NCBI RefSeq assembly: GCF_900142175.1
Contig: NZ_FQZX01000002.1
Coordinates: forward strand, 911,317-975,316
DNA from: Maribacter aquivivus
GTDB lineage: Bacteria; Bacteroidota; Bacteroidia; Flavobacteriales; Flavobacteriaceae
Direction of reading: 5' to 3'
Length of the DNA: 64,000 bases
The notes beneath the pieces are model-generated. The model had not been told where the DNA came from and searched no databases. It saw only the letters and a list, made by a program, of their open reading frames with translations. Within the stretch, counting starts at the first letter, position 1; each line of letters starts with the position of its first letter. Of the stretch, positions 54,111 through 63,432 are shown in pieces. Made by a program: the position numbers and the translations under genes.

Positions 54111-55385
54111 TTAAAATAAGTCGTCACTGGTTATACTTTGTGTTCTTTTGCTATAGTTGATAGAGCGTTTTACGAAGAAATCGCCGTGTTTGGTACCGAT
54201 TATTTCATCATCGAACCATTCTGTTTCTGATAGTAATTCTTCGTCTACGTCAAATATCTTTTCGATTCCAATACTTTCTATAGAATCGTTAAATCTCTTT
54301 TTAATGAATTCTTTTACTAGTTTCTTAGGTAAGAAATCAATTTCACCAGCTTCAAAAATCCAATCTATAATATCACTTTCCGATAAGAATGCCTCTTTAC
54401 ACATTTCTTGTACAGTACCATGAAATTCTTTATTGAACCATGTAGGGTTTTCATCTTTAATAATGTTTATGATATCGATACCAAAATCACCATGAATCTG
54501 CTCTTCTTTTGAAGTAGCCTCCACAACATTAGAAATACCTTTAAACATGTTCTTATGCTTGTTAAAAGCCATGATAATCAAGAACTGAGAAAACAAAGAC
54601 ACATGCTCTATAAATAGAGAGAACAATAAAACCGACTCTGCATATTCTTGGTTATCCTCACTCTTAGAATTTTTAAGAGCCGTCTCTAAATAATGAACTC
54701 TTTTCATTATCACAGGTTTCTTCTTCAAGTTCTTAAACTCTTCGTTTAAACCTAATATCTCTAACAAATGCGAATATGCATCATGATGTCTTACTTCACT
54801 CTCTGCAAAAGTTGCCCCTACAGAACCAATTTCTGGTTTAGGCATCTTATGGTAGATATCTCCCCAAAAACTTTTAACTGCAACCTCTATCTGAGAAATT
54901 GCCAACATGGTGTTCTTTATCGCATTTCTCTCAATATCATTTAACCCTGTTTTAAAATCTTGAATATCACTTGTAAAGTTGAATTCTGTATGAATCCAAT
55001 ATGAATGTCTTATTGCTGATACATAATCATACAATGCAGGGTATTCATATGGCTTAAGATTTACACGTTTTTCGAAGACATTAGACTTTCTTCTTTGTGC
55101 TTGTTCATTTCTATAAAGAATGTACCCCTTAGCTACATCAAAGTAACCACCTTCCATTAATTTATTTTCAACGAAATCTTGTACCTCCTCTACTGTAGGA
55201 ATATAATTATCATCAGCTTTCTTTCTTTCTAAAAGTGCTAAATGAACATTATTAGAGATTATTTCGGCTTCACTGGGTCCACCATGTTCAACAGCTGTCA
55301 TAGCCTTCAAAATGGCATTTGTTATTTTATGTAAATGAAAAGGTTTTGTTGAAAAATCCCTTTTTATGACTTCTGTGATTTTCAT
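54111..55385 (-). CDS. nrdB: Ribonucleoside-diphosphate reductase small subunit with N-terminal ATP-cone
   Basis: This 424-aa protein has an ATP-cone at residues 1-~95 (VIKRDFSTKPFHLHKITNAIL, then YIPTVEEVQDFVENKLMEGGYFDVAKGYILYRNEQ) followed by the ferritin-like radical subunit. Metal-ligand and radical positions fit class I: Glu197, His200 and Tyr204 (EVRHHDAY) have the E. coli 115/118/122 spacing. Cone-bearing NrdB proteins are characterised in Leeuwenhoekiella blandensis, where dATP controls activity by oligomerising NrdB. The stop codon directly abuts nrdA. A -33/-7 pair lies 48 bp upstream of the start. Confidence 0.95.
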   Translation of the reverse strand: MKITEVIKRDFSTKPFHLHKITNAILKAMTAVEHGGPSEAEIISNNVHLALLERKKADDNYIPTVEEVQDFVENKLMEGGYFDVAKGYILYRNEQAQRRKSNVFEKRVNLKPYEYPALYDYVSAIRHSYWIHTEFNFTSDIQDFKTGLNDIERNAIKNTMLAISQIEVAVKSFWGDIYHKMPKPEIGSVGATFAESEVRHHDAYSHLLEILGLNEEFKNLKKKPVIMKRVHYLETALKNSKSEDNQEYAESVLLFSLFIEHVSLFSQFLIIMAFNKHKNMFKGISNVVEATSKEEQIHGDFGIDIINIIKDENPTWFNKEFHGTVQEMCKEAFLSESDIIDWIFEAGEIDFLPKKLVKEFIKKRFNDSIESIGIEKIFDVDEELLSETEWFDDEIIGTKHGDFFVKRSINYSKRTQSITSDDLF

Positions 55386-55811
55386 GTTAATATAAAGTTA
55401 ATGATGTAGTTAATCAGCGAGGTGTAAAGGTCGAAAATTAATCACCTTATTTTCACACAAACAACTTTAAGCTTTTAACAGGGTTATCAACAATTACATT
55501 TTTAGAGCAAAATATCTTGTTAAGAACATTATCAAAATAGCATCTTAATTACTTGAAATACAAATACTTAAAACAAACTATATGAATACAAAAGTGAGAT
55601 AAGGTTAAATAAAAACTTCAGCTAAAACTTTTATAAAAAAAAATTACAAAATTTCTCATAGGTAAATTTTAAAAATAATATACTATTAACCTTGAGGTAT
55701 TTTTTCGAATTAAATTTGCGTATTGCTAAGTAGTTTTTTATCAATTATATAGCTAAAATGACATCAACCTAAGCATTATATTTTTGACTTAAAGGACAAC
55801 TTTAGCTAGGG
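55386..55811. other. AT-rich intergenic region upstream of nrdB
   Basis: These 426 bp hold the nrdBA promoter region and no gene that I can support. A single DnaA-box-like TTATCAACA occurs at 55484-55492. No terminator for the small reading frame at 55812-56060 is visible. Confidence 0.55.
55433..55465 (-). promoter_or_regulatory. Possible nrdBA promoter
   Basis: On the minus strand GTTG and TTTG (55465-55458) precede TAATTTTC (55440-55433), one base away from TAnnTTTG; the GTTG spacing is 21 bp. Confidence 0.35.
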
Positions 55812-56060
55812 TCACAAATTCACCATTTTCCAAATTATTTTACCCTTTGCACCTCCAAAACTTTCTGACTGCACTTTTAAGTTAATTATGCATTTTTGTA
55901 TAAGAATATTAGAAATATAAAAATCTTGCGCAGGAGTATTACCTAACCATTTCTTTTCATTTTTTGCATTTAAATAGTAAATAGTATGATACACGCCCTC
56001 TGGTTTTTCTTTGAAATGAATGTATAATTCTGAAGTGTTTTCATTAATAAACGTCTCCAC
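55812..56060 (-). CDS. Hypothetical 82-aa protein, GTG start or remnant
   Basis: The frame from GTG at 56060 reads like real protein: METFINENTSELYIHFKEK, then GVYHTIYYLNAKNEKKWLGN and a C-terminal GGAKGKIIWKMVNL with alternating strands. The frame stays open for about 100 bp further upstream to a TAA near 56159, and those codons (AFLGELLLYNKKETKPATSS) also look coding, but contain no ATG. Either it starts at GTG or it is the 3' part of a decayed gene. No family recognised. Confidence 0.4.
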   Translation of the reverse strand: METFINENTSELYIHFKEKPEGVYHTIYYLNAKNEKKWLGNTPAQDFYISNILIQKCIINLKVQSESFGGAKGKIIWKMVNL

Positions 56061-56356
56061 TGAAAAAGATGAAGTGGCAGGTTTTGTTTCCTTTTTATTA
56101 TATAATAATAACTCACCAAGAAATGCATTCTTTTTCCTATCGTTATTAATCCTAATTTAGATACTAAGCTGTTTTTTCGTGTAGAAATAGAAATGGTATT
56201 CGTAAACCATGAACTAAATTTCTTTAAAGGGTAAGTCAGAGTCTCTCCGTTTCATAGCTTAAAGTAAATCGCCTAACAAATCATTTCAGATTTGCTTTCT
56301 TCATATTCATTCTCACTTTTAATCATTAAATAGTAAACTAGAGCACTTATGCATCA

Positions 56357-58849
56357 CTAGCTTTTAATTTGGCTAATAATAGTTTTGTCTTTAATCTTAG
56401 TGTCATCTGCAAGCATTAATGCCTTACTTAAAATTACGGATAATGTGGAATCGCCTTCAAAAGGAAGAAAAACTTCGTTTGTACGTTTAGACCTATCTGC
56501 CACAATACACAAGTATTGATCATTAGGTTTCATTAAAATATTACCACTCCCTAAATGTATTTTGTAAATTCTAATGGTTCCCTTAACCACAAGAAAATTA
56601 CCTTCAAAAGAGCACTGGTCAGCAATCTTTAATTTTGGAATAATATTTTCTAGAAGTTCTTTTCTTTCTTGACCACTTACTGCAAGATTACCGAATGAAA
56701 AATCTGACCAGTAGCCATGATACCTTTCTTCTCCTCCATCTCTCCAATTAGGATCTGCCCCAATACTGGTTACCCCTACAAAAAGGTCTATATCTCTCAT
56801 AGCCTCAGAAAAAACAATAGCAGGAACTTTATCCATTTCTACCTGACTCTCTTCATCATAAAAACGAACCTGATCTGTCTGTAAGTAATTGAAAATACCA
56901 GAATCATTGGCAGAATCTTGTATACCTTCTACCCAAAACTCTACACGATATTTCCAAGCAGCTATTTTTAATACAGGGGTATTATGAGAATCCCATTGTC
57001 CTTGAAGTGTATATGCCCAACCACGCTCCCTACACAGCGCAATAAATATATGTTGCCTTAAAACATGTGCCGCAAATCTATTGGAATATGTATTCGTGTT
57101 TTTTTCCGCATCTGTAACAATATATAACTCTCTATGTGCCTGTTTAAACGGTTGTTTTATTTCATTTTTCTCTAACCATCTTCGCCAAGATTGAACTTCG
57201 TTAACAGAAGAATTAACAGGATGCCATAAGGTAATTTTGGCATTTTTATAATTTTTTAAGATTACTTCATCAACATCTATAAACTCATTATTTTCATAAA
57301 TAACACTCGTAGTTTTATCATCTATCTTGAAGTTCCAAATCAGTTTAGTTCCAAAAAAACGTAATAGATTATTATCTAAATACAACTTTTTCCATTGCTC
57401 GAAGTCCCATTCGCGTTTAGCTAAAAATATCTTTTCAATTCTACTCTTTTGAGCAGTAAGATTTGACTGTATATCTTTTACCTTTTTCTTATACCCTTTT
57501 AATTCTTCAGAAAAATTATCCTTTACAAATTTTGGGATAGACTTTATCTTTTTACTACTTTCATTTTCCCAAAGTAAACTAAAACTAGAACTGTTTTCAA
57601 TTGTACCAATAGCTGTGTATTCTCCAAATTTTTGAATTAGCTGAAAGTCAGAATTCAAACCAAAATCCTGAACAGCCAATTCTTCAATTTCATACATAGT
57701 CTTACCTTCCGCTTTTGCTACACGCTCAATTGCCTTGGTAATTATTGATTGTACTGAAGGATATTTAATTTTCATTCTAAACTTAGTAAGTCTAGAAATA
57801 CCATCTTGATATGGAAGCTTAGAAAAAGAATAAATGCAACCATTACCTAATTTAGCGCTTAGCGCGCCTACATTCCTTAATTTCTTATAACTCAACAACC
57901 CTAAAACCTCTATTATTTGGTTTAGCTCATCTTCATTTATCACAGCACTAGACCAAACAGCAGACCTTAATATTTGTATATTTTTATCTGCAATAAAATC
58001 GAACTCATATTCTTGGTTTTTATGTATCTGCCTAAAAAGATCTAAGGTGTCTTCTATCCATTTAATAAAACTTGGTTTTATCTTGTCTACACCTATTTTA
58101 GCAATTAACTCACCAGATGTTTTCAACCAGGAGTTGGCAGGCATACTTTTACCCCCTCCTTTAGAAAAGTGTTCTAATAATTCTTTAAAAACTTCTTGAT
58201 CACTTTCTTTTAAAGAGGTAATAGTTTCATAAATACTATTACCCAAAGGATCGTTACGATCCACCTCAAATTCCGAGGAATTTTTACCAATATTTGAAAC
58301 TCTGGTACCCAGTCTTATGTCATCTGCAGATAAATAATTTCCTTTGGTAATCGCCTTTTCCACCTTATTTAAGGTAGACCTTAATTCTGGGGATACTCCC
58401 GTTTTCTGTACTTCTTTCTCTATTTTACCCAACAAAGGTACTATAGGCCAGTTGAAGCTATATAAATGTCCTTCGCTACCATGCATAAACCCGTTTATAA
58501 TTTCTAATATGTCCTCATCATTAAAATGTATATCTGAAGCCCTAATTAATAAACTCAATACATTTTTAGCGGTGTCTTTTAAGAAGTATCCATCATCTCC
58601 CCAATCTGTTTTGGTTTGACCGTTTTTGAGATAGATTAAATCAAAAATAAATTCTTTTCTAAAAGACGACGGCATCTTTTTGAGTTCTTTATACTTGGGT
58701 ATATCAGTTAATTTAACCGAATATCCATCTCTATATTCTAAGGCTTCTTCAAAAAATTCTTTACGAAAACTGATTACCTCTGGACTTATTTCTAACTTAC
58801 TTTCAATGTCGTTATTCACCCCAAATAACTTCTTAATAATATCTTTCAT
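56357..58849 (-). CDS. DUF4132 (MolR/YehI-like) large protein
   Basis: This 830-aa cytoplasmic protein has no signal peptide. The central part is helical; from about residue 545 it shows conserved DUF4132 features: LWHPVNSSVNEVQSWRRWLE, KQPFKQAHRELYIVTDAE, NRFAAHVLRQHIFIALCRERGWAY, VFSEAMRDIDLFVGVTSIGADPNWRDGG and RYHGYWSDFSFG. The C-terminal ~110 residues (LKIADQCSFEGNFLVVKGTIRIYKIHLGSGNILMKPNDQYLCIV) are a separate conserved domain. E. coli relatives are YehI and the former MolR; biochemical function is not established. Its start is 3 bp after the stop of the 130-aa partner. Confidence 0.85.
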   Translation of the reverse strand: MKDIIKKLFGVNNDIESKLEISPEVISFRKEFFEEALEYRDGYSVKLTDIPKYKELKKMPSSFRKEFIFDLIYLKNGQTKTDWGDDGYFLKDTAKNVLSLLIRASDIHFNDEDILEIINGFMHGSEGHLYSFNWPIVPLLGKIEKEVQKTGVSPELRSTLNKVEKAITKGNYLSADDIRLGTRVSNIGKNSSEFEVDRNDPLGNSIYETITSLKESDQEVFKELLEHFSKGGGKSMPANSWLKTSGELIAKIGVDKIKPSFIKWIEDTLDLFRQIHKNQEYEFDFIADKNIQILRSAVWSSAVINEDELNQIIEVLGLLSYKKLRNVGALSAKLGNGCIYSFSKLPYQDGISRLTKFRMKIKYPSVQSIITKAIERVAKAEGKTMYEIEELAVQDFGLNSDFQLIQKFGEYTAIGTIENSSSFSLLWENESSKKIKSIPKFVKDNFSEELKGYKKKVKDIQSNLTAQKSRIEKIFLAKREWDFEQWKKLYLDNNLLRFFGTKLIWNFKIDDKTTSVIYENNEFIDVDEVILKNYKNAKITLWHPVNSSVNEVQSWRRWLEKNEIKQPFKQAHRELYIVTDAEKNTNTYSNRFAAHVLRQHIFIALCRERGWAYTLQGQWDSHNTPVLKIAAWKYRVEFWVEGIQDSANDSGIFNYLQTDQVRFYDEESQVEMDKVPAIVFSEAMRDIDLFVGVTSIGADPNWRDGGEERYHGYWSDFSFGNLAVSGQERKELLENIIPKLKIADQCSFEGNFLVVKGTIRIYKIHLGSGNILMKPNDQYLCIVADRSKRTNEVFLPFEGDSTLSVILSKALMLADDTKIKDKTIISQIKS

Positions 58850-58852
58850 AGA

Positions 58853-59245
58853 CTATCCTCCTACTAATTGTGTAAGCTTTACAAAAGCAATTTCCGTGGT
58901 TTTAGATACCAAAACTTCTTGCTCTAAATCTTCGGCTTGTTTATTGTCTATAAGTATAAAATAACCGTTCTTTTGAAAGGCATCTAAAGCAACCAAAATC
59001 TGTTTCTCCATATCTATCTGTTTGTCACGTTTTTTTAACCTGAATCCGTTTAATGTTTTCTCAGCTTCACTAGGCTGAATTAAACCTTTAAAATATTCGG
59101 GGAGATTTTTATTATACGTTTCAACCTCAGATTCTACTCTAGCAGATATTAATTCTTTGACCGTAGTTCGTTCATTTTGAACGGCAATCTCTATCTGATT
59201 TAGAATATCGCCCGTAAATGTCGCATCTTTTATAGTTAAGACCAT
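58853..59245 (-). CDS. Conserved 130-aa partner of the DUF4132 protein
   Basis: This 130-aa protein contains TVKELISARVESEVETYN, GLIQPSEAEKTLNGFRLKKRDKQID and a C-terminal FVKLTQLVGG. I recall the pattern of an (R/K)V-x3-V-x2-YN helix, QP-x2-E-x-LNG and a VGG end from proteins encoded next to DUF4132 genes. It has no catalytic motif that I recognise. It is cotranscribed with the DUF4132 gene, and the pair probably forms one functional unit. Confidence 0.75.
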   Translation of the reverse strand: MVLTIKDATFTGDILNQIEIAVQNERTTVKELISARVESEVETYNKNLPEYFKGLIQPSEAEKTLNGFRLKKRDKQIDMEKQILVALDAFQKNGYFILIDNKQAEDLEQEVLVSKTTEIAFVKLTQLVGG

Positions 59246-59326
59246 TTTGAAGTTTTTCTAAATTTATGGATTTTAAAAATTTCTAAAGAAACTTATCTGT
59301 TTAATTAATTTTTAAATCCATAATAA

Positions 59327-59764
<438 letters not shown>

Positions 59765-59766
59765 GA

Positions 59767-60390
59767 CTACATAGCAAACATGATATGGCACCCTATAAAC
59801 CCTATCACCGCCAAAATAATACCTACTAAGAATACATGAAAAGAAGTTCTAAGTAGTTTAAACTTTCTATCTATAGTCTTACCTAAATGAAACGTATCTC
59901 TTGCAATGGTTTTGTAAAGTTCGTCTCCCTTATACATTAAACTCGTTAGCCCTTCGGTATACTCTTCTTCATTCATGGTATTAAAATTACCGTAGAACAA
60001 AAGGTTATTAGTCCCCTTATCACCATGAGTAAGTTCTGGTCTAGTCGCAAATACGGCATATGCTATAGAAATGAGATTGGTTCCTAACATTATAATTGCC
60101 GGATATATAAGATGTGGGTCTTTATCTAATTGACTTAATACGGTACCTAAAATTATAGAAAGAATAAGCGCGTTTATGGAAATAAGAATGTTCGATTTTC
60201 TATCAATCATCGTATTCAAGGTATACTGATTTTTAGATACCAAACGAAACAAAGTTTCCGCACCACGTTCTGAACGAGGTTCAACTTTTGAGAGTTTCTT
60301 CTTTAATTCTTTTAGCTTCTCTTTATCAATACCCAATTCTTTTCTTAATTGCTTATCGATTTCTTTGGCTTCTTCTTTATCGTTTATCAT
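59767..60390 (-). CDS. DUF5706 membrane protein, Pycsar-type effector family (PycTM-like)
   Basis: This 207-aa protein has a basic helical N-terminus (~1-55) and membrane helices at ~69-88, ~93-114 and ~184-204. Family signatures are the entry MIDRKSNILISINALILSIIL, the loop VFATRPELTHGDKGTNNLLFYGNF, the EEYTEGLTSLMYKGDELYKTI stretch and DTFHLGKTIDRKFKLLRTSF. DUF5706 proteins are the membrane effectors of Pycsar anti-phage systems, opening on cCMP or cUMP. No uridylate or cytidylate cyclase gene lies beside it in this window. It is last in a tight five-gene operon, 7 bp after the YjeF_N gene, so its role may not be classical Pycsar. Confidence 0.85.
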   Translation of the reverse strand: MINDKEEAKEIDKQLRKELGIDKEKLKELKKKLSKVEPRSERGAETLFRLVSKNQYTLNTMIDRKSNILISINALILSIILGTVLSQLDKDPHLIYPAIIMLGTNLISIAYAVFATRPELTHGDKGTNNLLFYGNFNTMNEEEYTEGLTSLMYKGDELYKTIARDTFHLGKTIDRKFKLLRTSFHVFLVGIILAVIGFIGCHIMFAM

Positions 60391-60397
60391 ATAATGT

Positions 60398-61051
60398 TTA
60401 TAAAGCTATCAATTGGTGTTCTTTAAAATTTGGCATTTTTATATTAAAATGCTCATAAACAGATTTCGGAATTCCTAAATCAGCCATAAACACTTCTACC
60501 TCGTTTGGTAATTTTTCCAAAATAGTTTTAGGAGCCGCCAAGGTCATTACTTGGTTTGCTTTAAACCCTAACAATTCTCCATCTTTAGAAATACCAACGG
60601 GAATGTCCAAGGATATTCTAAATGCCGATGATGCGTTGGCTAATGCAATACTCTTGACAAATGCATCTGATAACGGTAATCTTTGAGAGAAACCTAAGTA
60701 GGCATCTACCCAAATATCAGTGGTTTCCGGGATGCCTTCTTTTGCCCCAAATAACAATGCTCTTTCTAATTGTGCTTTTGGCAGGTCTTTAGTTATAGGA
60801 ACTACCAAATCTAAATTCACATTAAACCCCCAAGCAGCAAGTCTGCGAGCAGCTACTAAACCGCCGCCGCCATTGTTTCCATTTCCAACTCCAATGGTTA
60901 TTACCGAACTTTCATTTGCTTTTTTGGCGATTAATCTAGCCAATTGAAGCCCTGCATTTTCCATCATCAATTCAATGGACAAGTTATATTTTTCAACCGC
61001 CCAATAATCCATCTCTTTAAAAGCTTCTAAGGAAAGACTGGTTACCTGCAT
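60398..61051 (-). CDS. Stand-alone YjeF_N-domain protein (NAD(P)HX epimerase-like)
   Basis: This 217-aa protein has the YjeF_N Rossmann-like fold without the ADP-dependent dehydratase domain of bifunctional Nnr. ENAGLQLARLI, the glycine loop GVGNGNNGGGGLVAARRL and SLDIPVGI are visible. Normal epimerases read NNGGDG and DIPSG; here the Asp is Gly63 and the Ser is Val, so activity on NADHX is uncertain, though GGGG variants exist in annotated epimerases. It lies 2 bp after the 244-aa gene and 7 bp before the DUF5706 gene. Confidence 0.82.
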   Translation of the reverse strand: MQVTSLSLEAFKEMDYWAVEKYNLSIELMMENAGLQLARLIAKKANESSVITIGVGNGNNGGGGLVAARRLAAWGFNVNLDLVVPITKDLPKAQLERALLFGAKEGIPETTDIWVDAYLGFSQRLPLSDAFVKSIALANASSAFRISLDIPVGISKDGELLGFKANQVMTLAAPKTILEKLPNEVEVFMADLGIPKSVYEHFNIKMPNFKEHQLIAL

Positions 61052-61053
61052 AT

Positions 61054-61788
61054 TTACTTTTTATAGGTGTTAATAGCTTCCGTAAAAAACTGTACCGCTT
61101 GTTCTTTATTAATTCTTGTAGCTGGTAAAACTGCTCCTTTGAACCCTTCATTTTTCCACTCGCCTAAGGAAAGTGAATCAAACTTAGAAGTATCTAGTCC
61201 ATCGTGACCTTTGTATCCGCTGATATAAAAATAGTGTTCAGTGACCATCGTATCGGGTACTGCTAAACCAAAGCCTATTGCCAAATCATCAGAAATAATA
61301 ACATAAGCACCTGAATCAAAATGATGGGGCCAGATTCGAATGTCTGATTCTAAACCATTTACGGCAAGTGTCTTTTCTAAACTAGATTGCGTTAAAGTTC
61401 TTAAATCGGCAAGCTCTTTTAATTTTGAAGCATCGAGCTTAAAGGTGAAAGTATCATCAATTGAATACGGCAGGTCGTAATGAAAATTATAGGTATACTT
61501 CTTACCCAAATATGTATTCGCAGAATTCGTTAACCATTCTAATACTTGGTGATGGGTTTTCCCGTCCAACGCAAAAGAAGCGTTGTTCTTAGGGGAATTC
61601 CAATCCAAAGAAAAGGTATTGTAGTTTAAGGTTAATACATCTCCATCTACTGATAACGGGTGTGTTTCTAGACGTTGCTTACCAATAGACCATCCAAGAT
61701 TAGTGTGGCTATCATCTGCCTTTTTCTCTACAAAACTTATTCCTGCTGCAGCTAAATATTGTGCTGCTAAGTGCATCATTTTTTCCAT
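61054..61788 (-). CDS. Conserved hypothetical 244-aa protein
   Basis: This soluble protein without signal peptide has features that look conserved: HLAAQYLAAAGISFVEKKADDSHTNLGW, HHQVLEWLTNSANTYLG, IRIWPHHFDSGAYV, and AIGFGLAVPDTMVTEHYFYISGYKGHDGLD. The WPHHFD and YISGY segments could be an active or ligand site, but I recognise no family. It lies 13 bp after the Rieske/glutamate-synthase-like gene and 2 bp before the YjeF_N gene, within one operon. Function unknown. Confidence 0.75.
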   Translation of the reverse strand: MEKMMHLAAQYLAAAGISFVEKKADDSHTNLGWSIGKQRLETHPLSVDGDVLTLNYNTFSLDWNSPKNNASFALDGKTHHQVLEWLTNSANTYLGKKYTYNFHYDLPYSIDDTFTFKLDASKLKELADLRTLTQSSLEKTLAVNGLESDIRIWPHHFDSGAYVIISDDLAIGFGLAVPDTMVTEHYFYISGYKGHDGLDTSKFDSLSLGEWKNEGFKGAVLPATRINKEQAVQFFTEAINTYKK

Positions 61789-61801
61789 CTATATTTTGTT
61801 T

Positions 61802-63415
61802 TTAGGGGTTAACACCGCCATAATTAATTCCTGTTAAACGATGCATATCATGATTGAAAGTAGATAAGTCATCAAAATTGAATTTTGAGATATCATCATG
61901 ACCACAGGCTCTCGCAATAACCTTGATAAGGTTGTTTGTGGCATCAAAATAGTTATGTAATTGTTTTGCTGAAGAATCAATTATCAATCTACTTCGCAAT
62001 GATTCTTTTTGAGTTGCAATACCCACCGGACAATTGTTACTACCACAAGCACGCATACCCAAACAACCAATTGCCTGTAAAGCCGAGTTTGATACGGCAA
62101 TAGCATCTGCACCTAACATAAGTGCTTTACCAAAATCTTCTGCAATACGTAAACCTCCTGTAATTACCAAGGTTACATCTGTAGCACCTACTTTATCTAG
62201 ATATTTTCTTGCTCTTGCCAAAGCAGGTATTGTAGGTACATTAATATTATCTCTTAATATGGTTGGTGCTGAACCTGTTCCCCCACCTCTACCATCTAAG
62301 ATGATATAATCTACACCTACATCTAATGCAAACTGAATATCTTTTTCTATATGACTGGCTGCTATTTTGAATCCGATTGGAATACCACCAGTACGCTCTC
62401 TTACTTTTTCTGCAAAAGATTTGAAGTCATCTACACCATGAAAATCTGGGAAAGTTGCCGGAGAAATTGCCGTTTCGCCTTCTTTTAAACCTCTTACCTC
62501 AGCAATTTCCTTACTTACTTTAGCTCCTGGCAAATGACCGCCAGTTCCTGTTTTTGCTCCTTGTCCGCCTTTAAAATGGAACGCCTGTACTTTATCTAGC
62601 TTATCCCACGAAAATCCAAATTTTGCCGAAGCCAGTTCATAAAAATACTTGCTGTTATTTTCTTGCTCATGAGGTAACATTCCGCCTTCTCCTGAGCAAA
62701 TACCTGTACCTGCTAACTGCGCTCCTTTAGATAAAGCTATTTTAGCTTCTCTAGATAATGCGCCAAAACTCATATCACTCACAAAAAGGGGAATATCTAA
62801 ATGTAAAGGCTTCTTGGCTTTAGGACCAATAACCACCTTTGTTGCCACTTCATCTTCATCTAACAAAGGTCTGCTTGCCAATTGGGCAGGCAAAAATTGA
62901 ATATCGCTCCATTTTGGCAACGTATTTCTATCCACTCCCATGGAAGCCGAGAATCCGTGGTGACCCAAGTTTTTTAATCCATTTGTGGCTAATTCTTTTA
63001 TATACCCTGTATACGGTTCTGTTTCTTCAGGATGGGTATCTGCGTAAGCTCCTAAATAAGCGTCTCTATTAAACGGCTGCGGACTATCTTCTAGATAAGC
63101 ATCTATCTCTTCTTCATCTACAAATAAATTGTCCCCTTCTATTTTAGTAATAAACTTTTGTAAAACCTCTGCATTATTGTATTCTGAAACTCCGGTATCT
63201 ACTCTATAATCCCAACCGTGAACACCACAAATAAGGTTATGACCATCTACATGACCATCGGACATTAGTGCGCCTCTATGCAGACATCTACCGTACAATA
63301 CAGAAATATCATCATCAAATTTTACAATAACTAAATCCAAACCATTGACTAATGCGTGTTCTGGTTTCTTGTTTTCTAAAGTGCTTACTTGAGCAATTGC
63401 AATTGGTTTTTTCAT
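61802..63415 (-). CDS. Rieske ferredoxin domain fused to an FMN-binding glutamate-synthase-like domain
   Basis: This 537-aa protein has two parts. Residues 1-~105 are a Rieske [2Fe-2S] domain with ligands Cys44, His46 (RCLHRG) and Cys63, His66 (CGVHGW). Residues ~125-537 are a GltS-type FMN TIM barrel: LFVSDMSFGALSREAKIAL, GEGGMLPHE, KGGQGAKTGTGGHLPG, FKIAASHI, DGRGGGTGSAP and CLGMRACGSNNCPVG, where the Cys pattern holds a 3Fe-4S cluster. The amidotransferase part of glutamate synthase is absent. It probably oxidises or reduces an unknown substrate with the Rieske domain as electron relay. It is 17 bp after the barrel gene and 13 bp before the 244-aa gene. Confidence 0.92.
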   Translation of the reverse strand: MKKPIAIAQVSTLENKKPEHALVNGLDLVIVKFDDDISVLYGRCLHRGALMSDGHVDGHNLICGVHGWDYRVDTGVSEYNNAEVLQKFITKIEGDNLFVDEEEIDAYLEDSPQPFNRDAYLGAYADTHPEETEPYTGYIKELATNGLKNLGHHGFSASMGVDRNTLPKWSDIQFLPAQLASRPLLDEDEVATKVVIGPKAKKPLHLDIPLFVSDMSFGALSREAKIALSKGAQLAGTGICSGEGGMLPHEQENNSKYFYELASAKFGFSWDKLDKVQAFHFKGGQGAKTGTGGHLPGAKVSKEIAEVRGLKEGETAISPATFPDFHGVDDFKSFAEKVRERTGGIPIGFKIAASHIEKDIQFALDVGVDYIILDGRGGGTGSAPTILRDNINVPTIPALARARKYLDKVGATDVTLVITGGLRIAEDFGKALMLGADAIAVSNSALQAIGCLGMRACGSNNCPVGIATQKESLRSRLIIDSSAKQLHNYFDATNNLIKVIARACGHDDISKFNFDDLSTFNHDMHRLTGINYGGVNP

Positions 63416-63432
63416 TGGTTGTGTTTTTTTAG

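Noticed and set aside
55484..55492. TTATCAACA upstream of nrdB as a DnaA box
   Set aside because: It is one mismatch from the consensus and single; one such 9-mer is expected by chance in AT-rich DNA.
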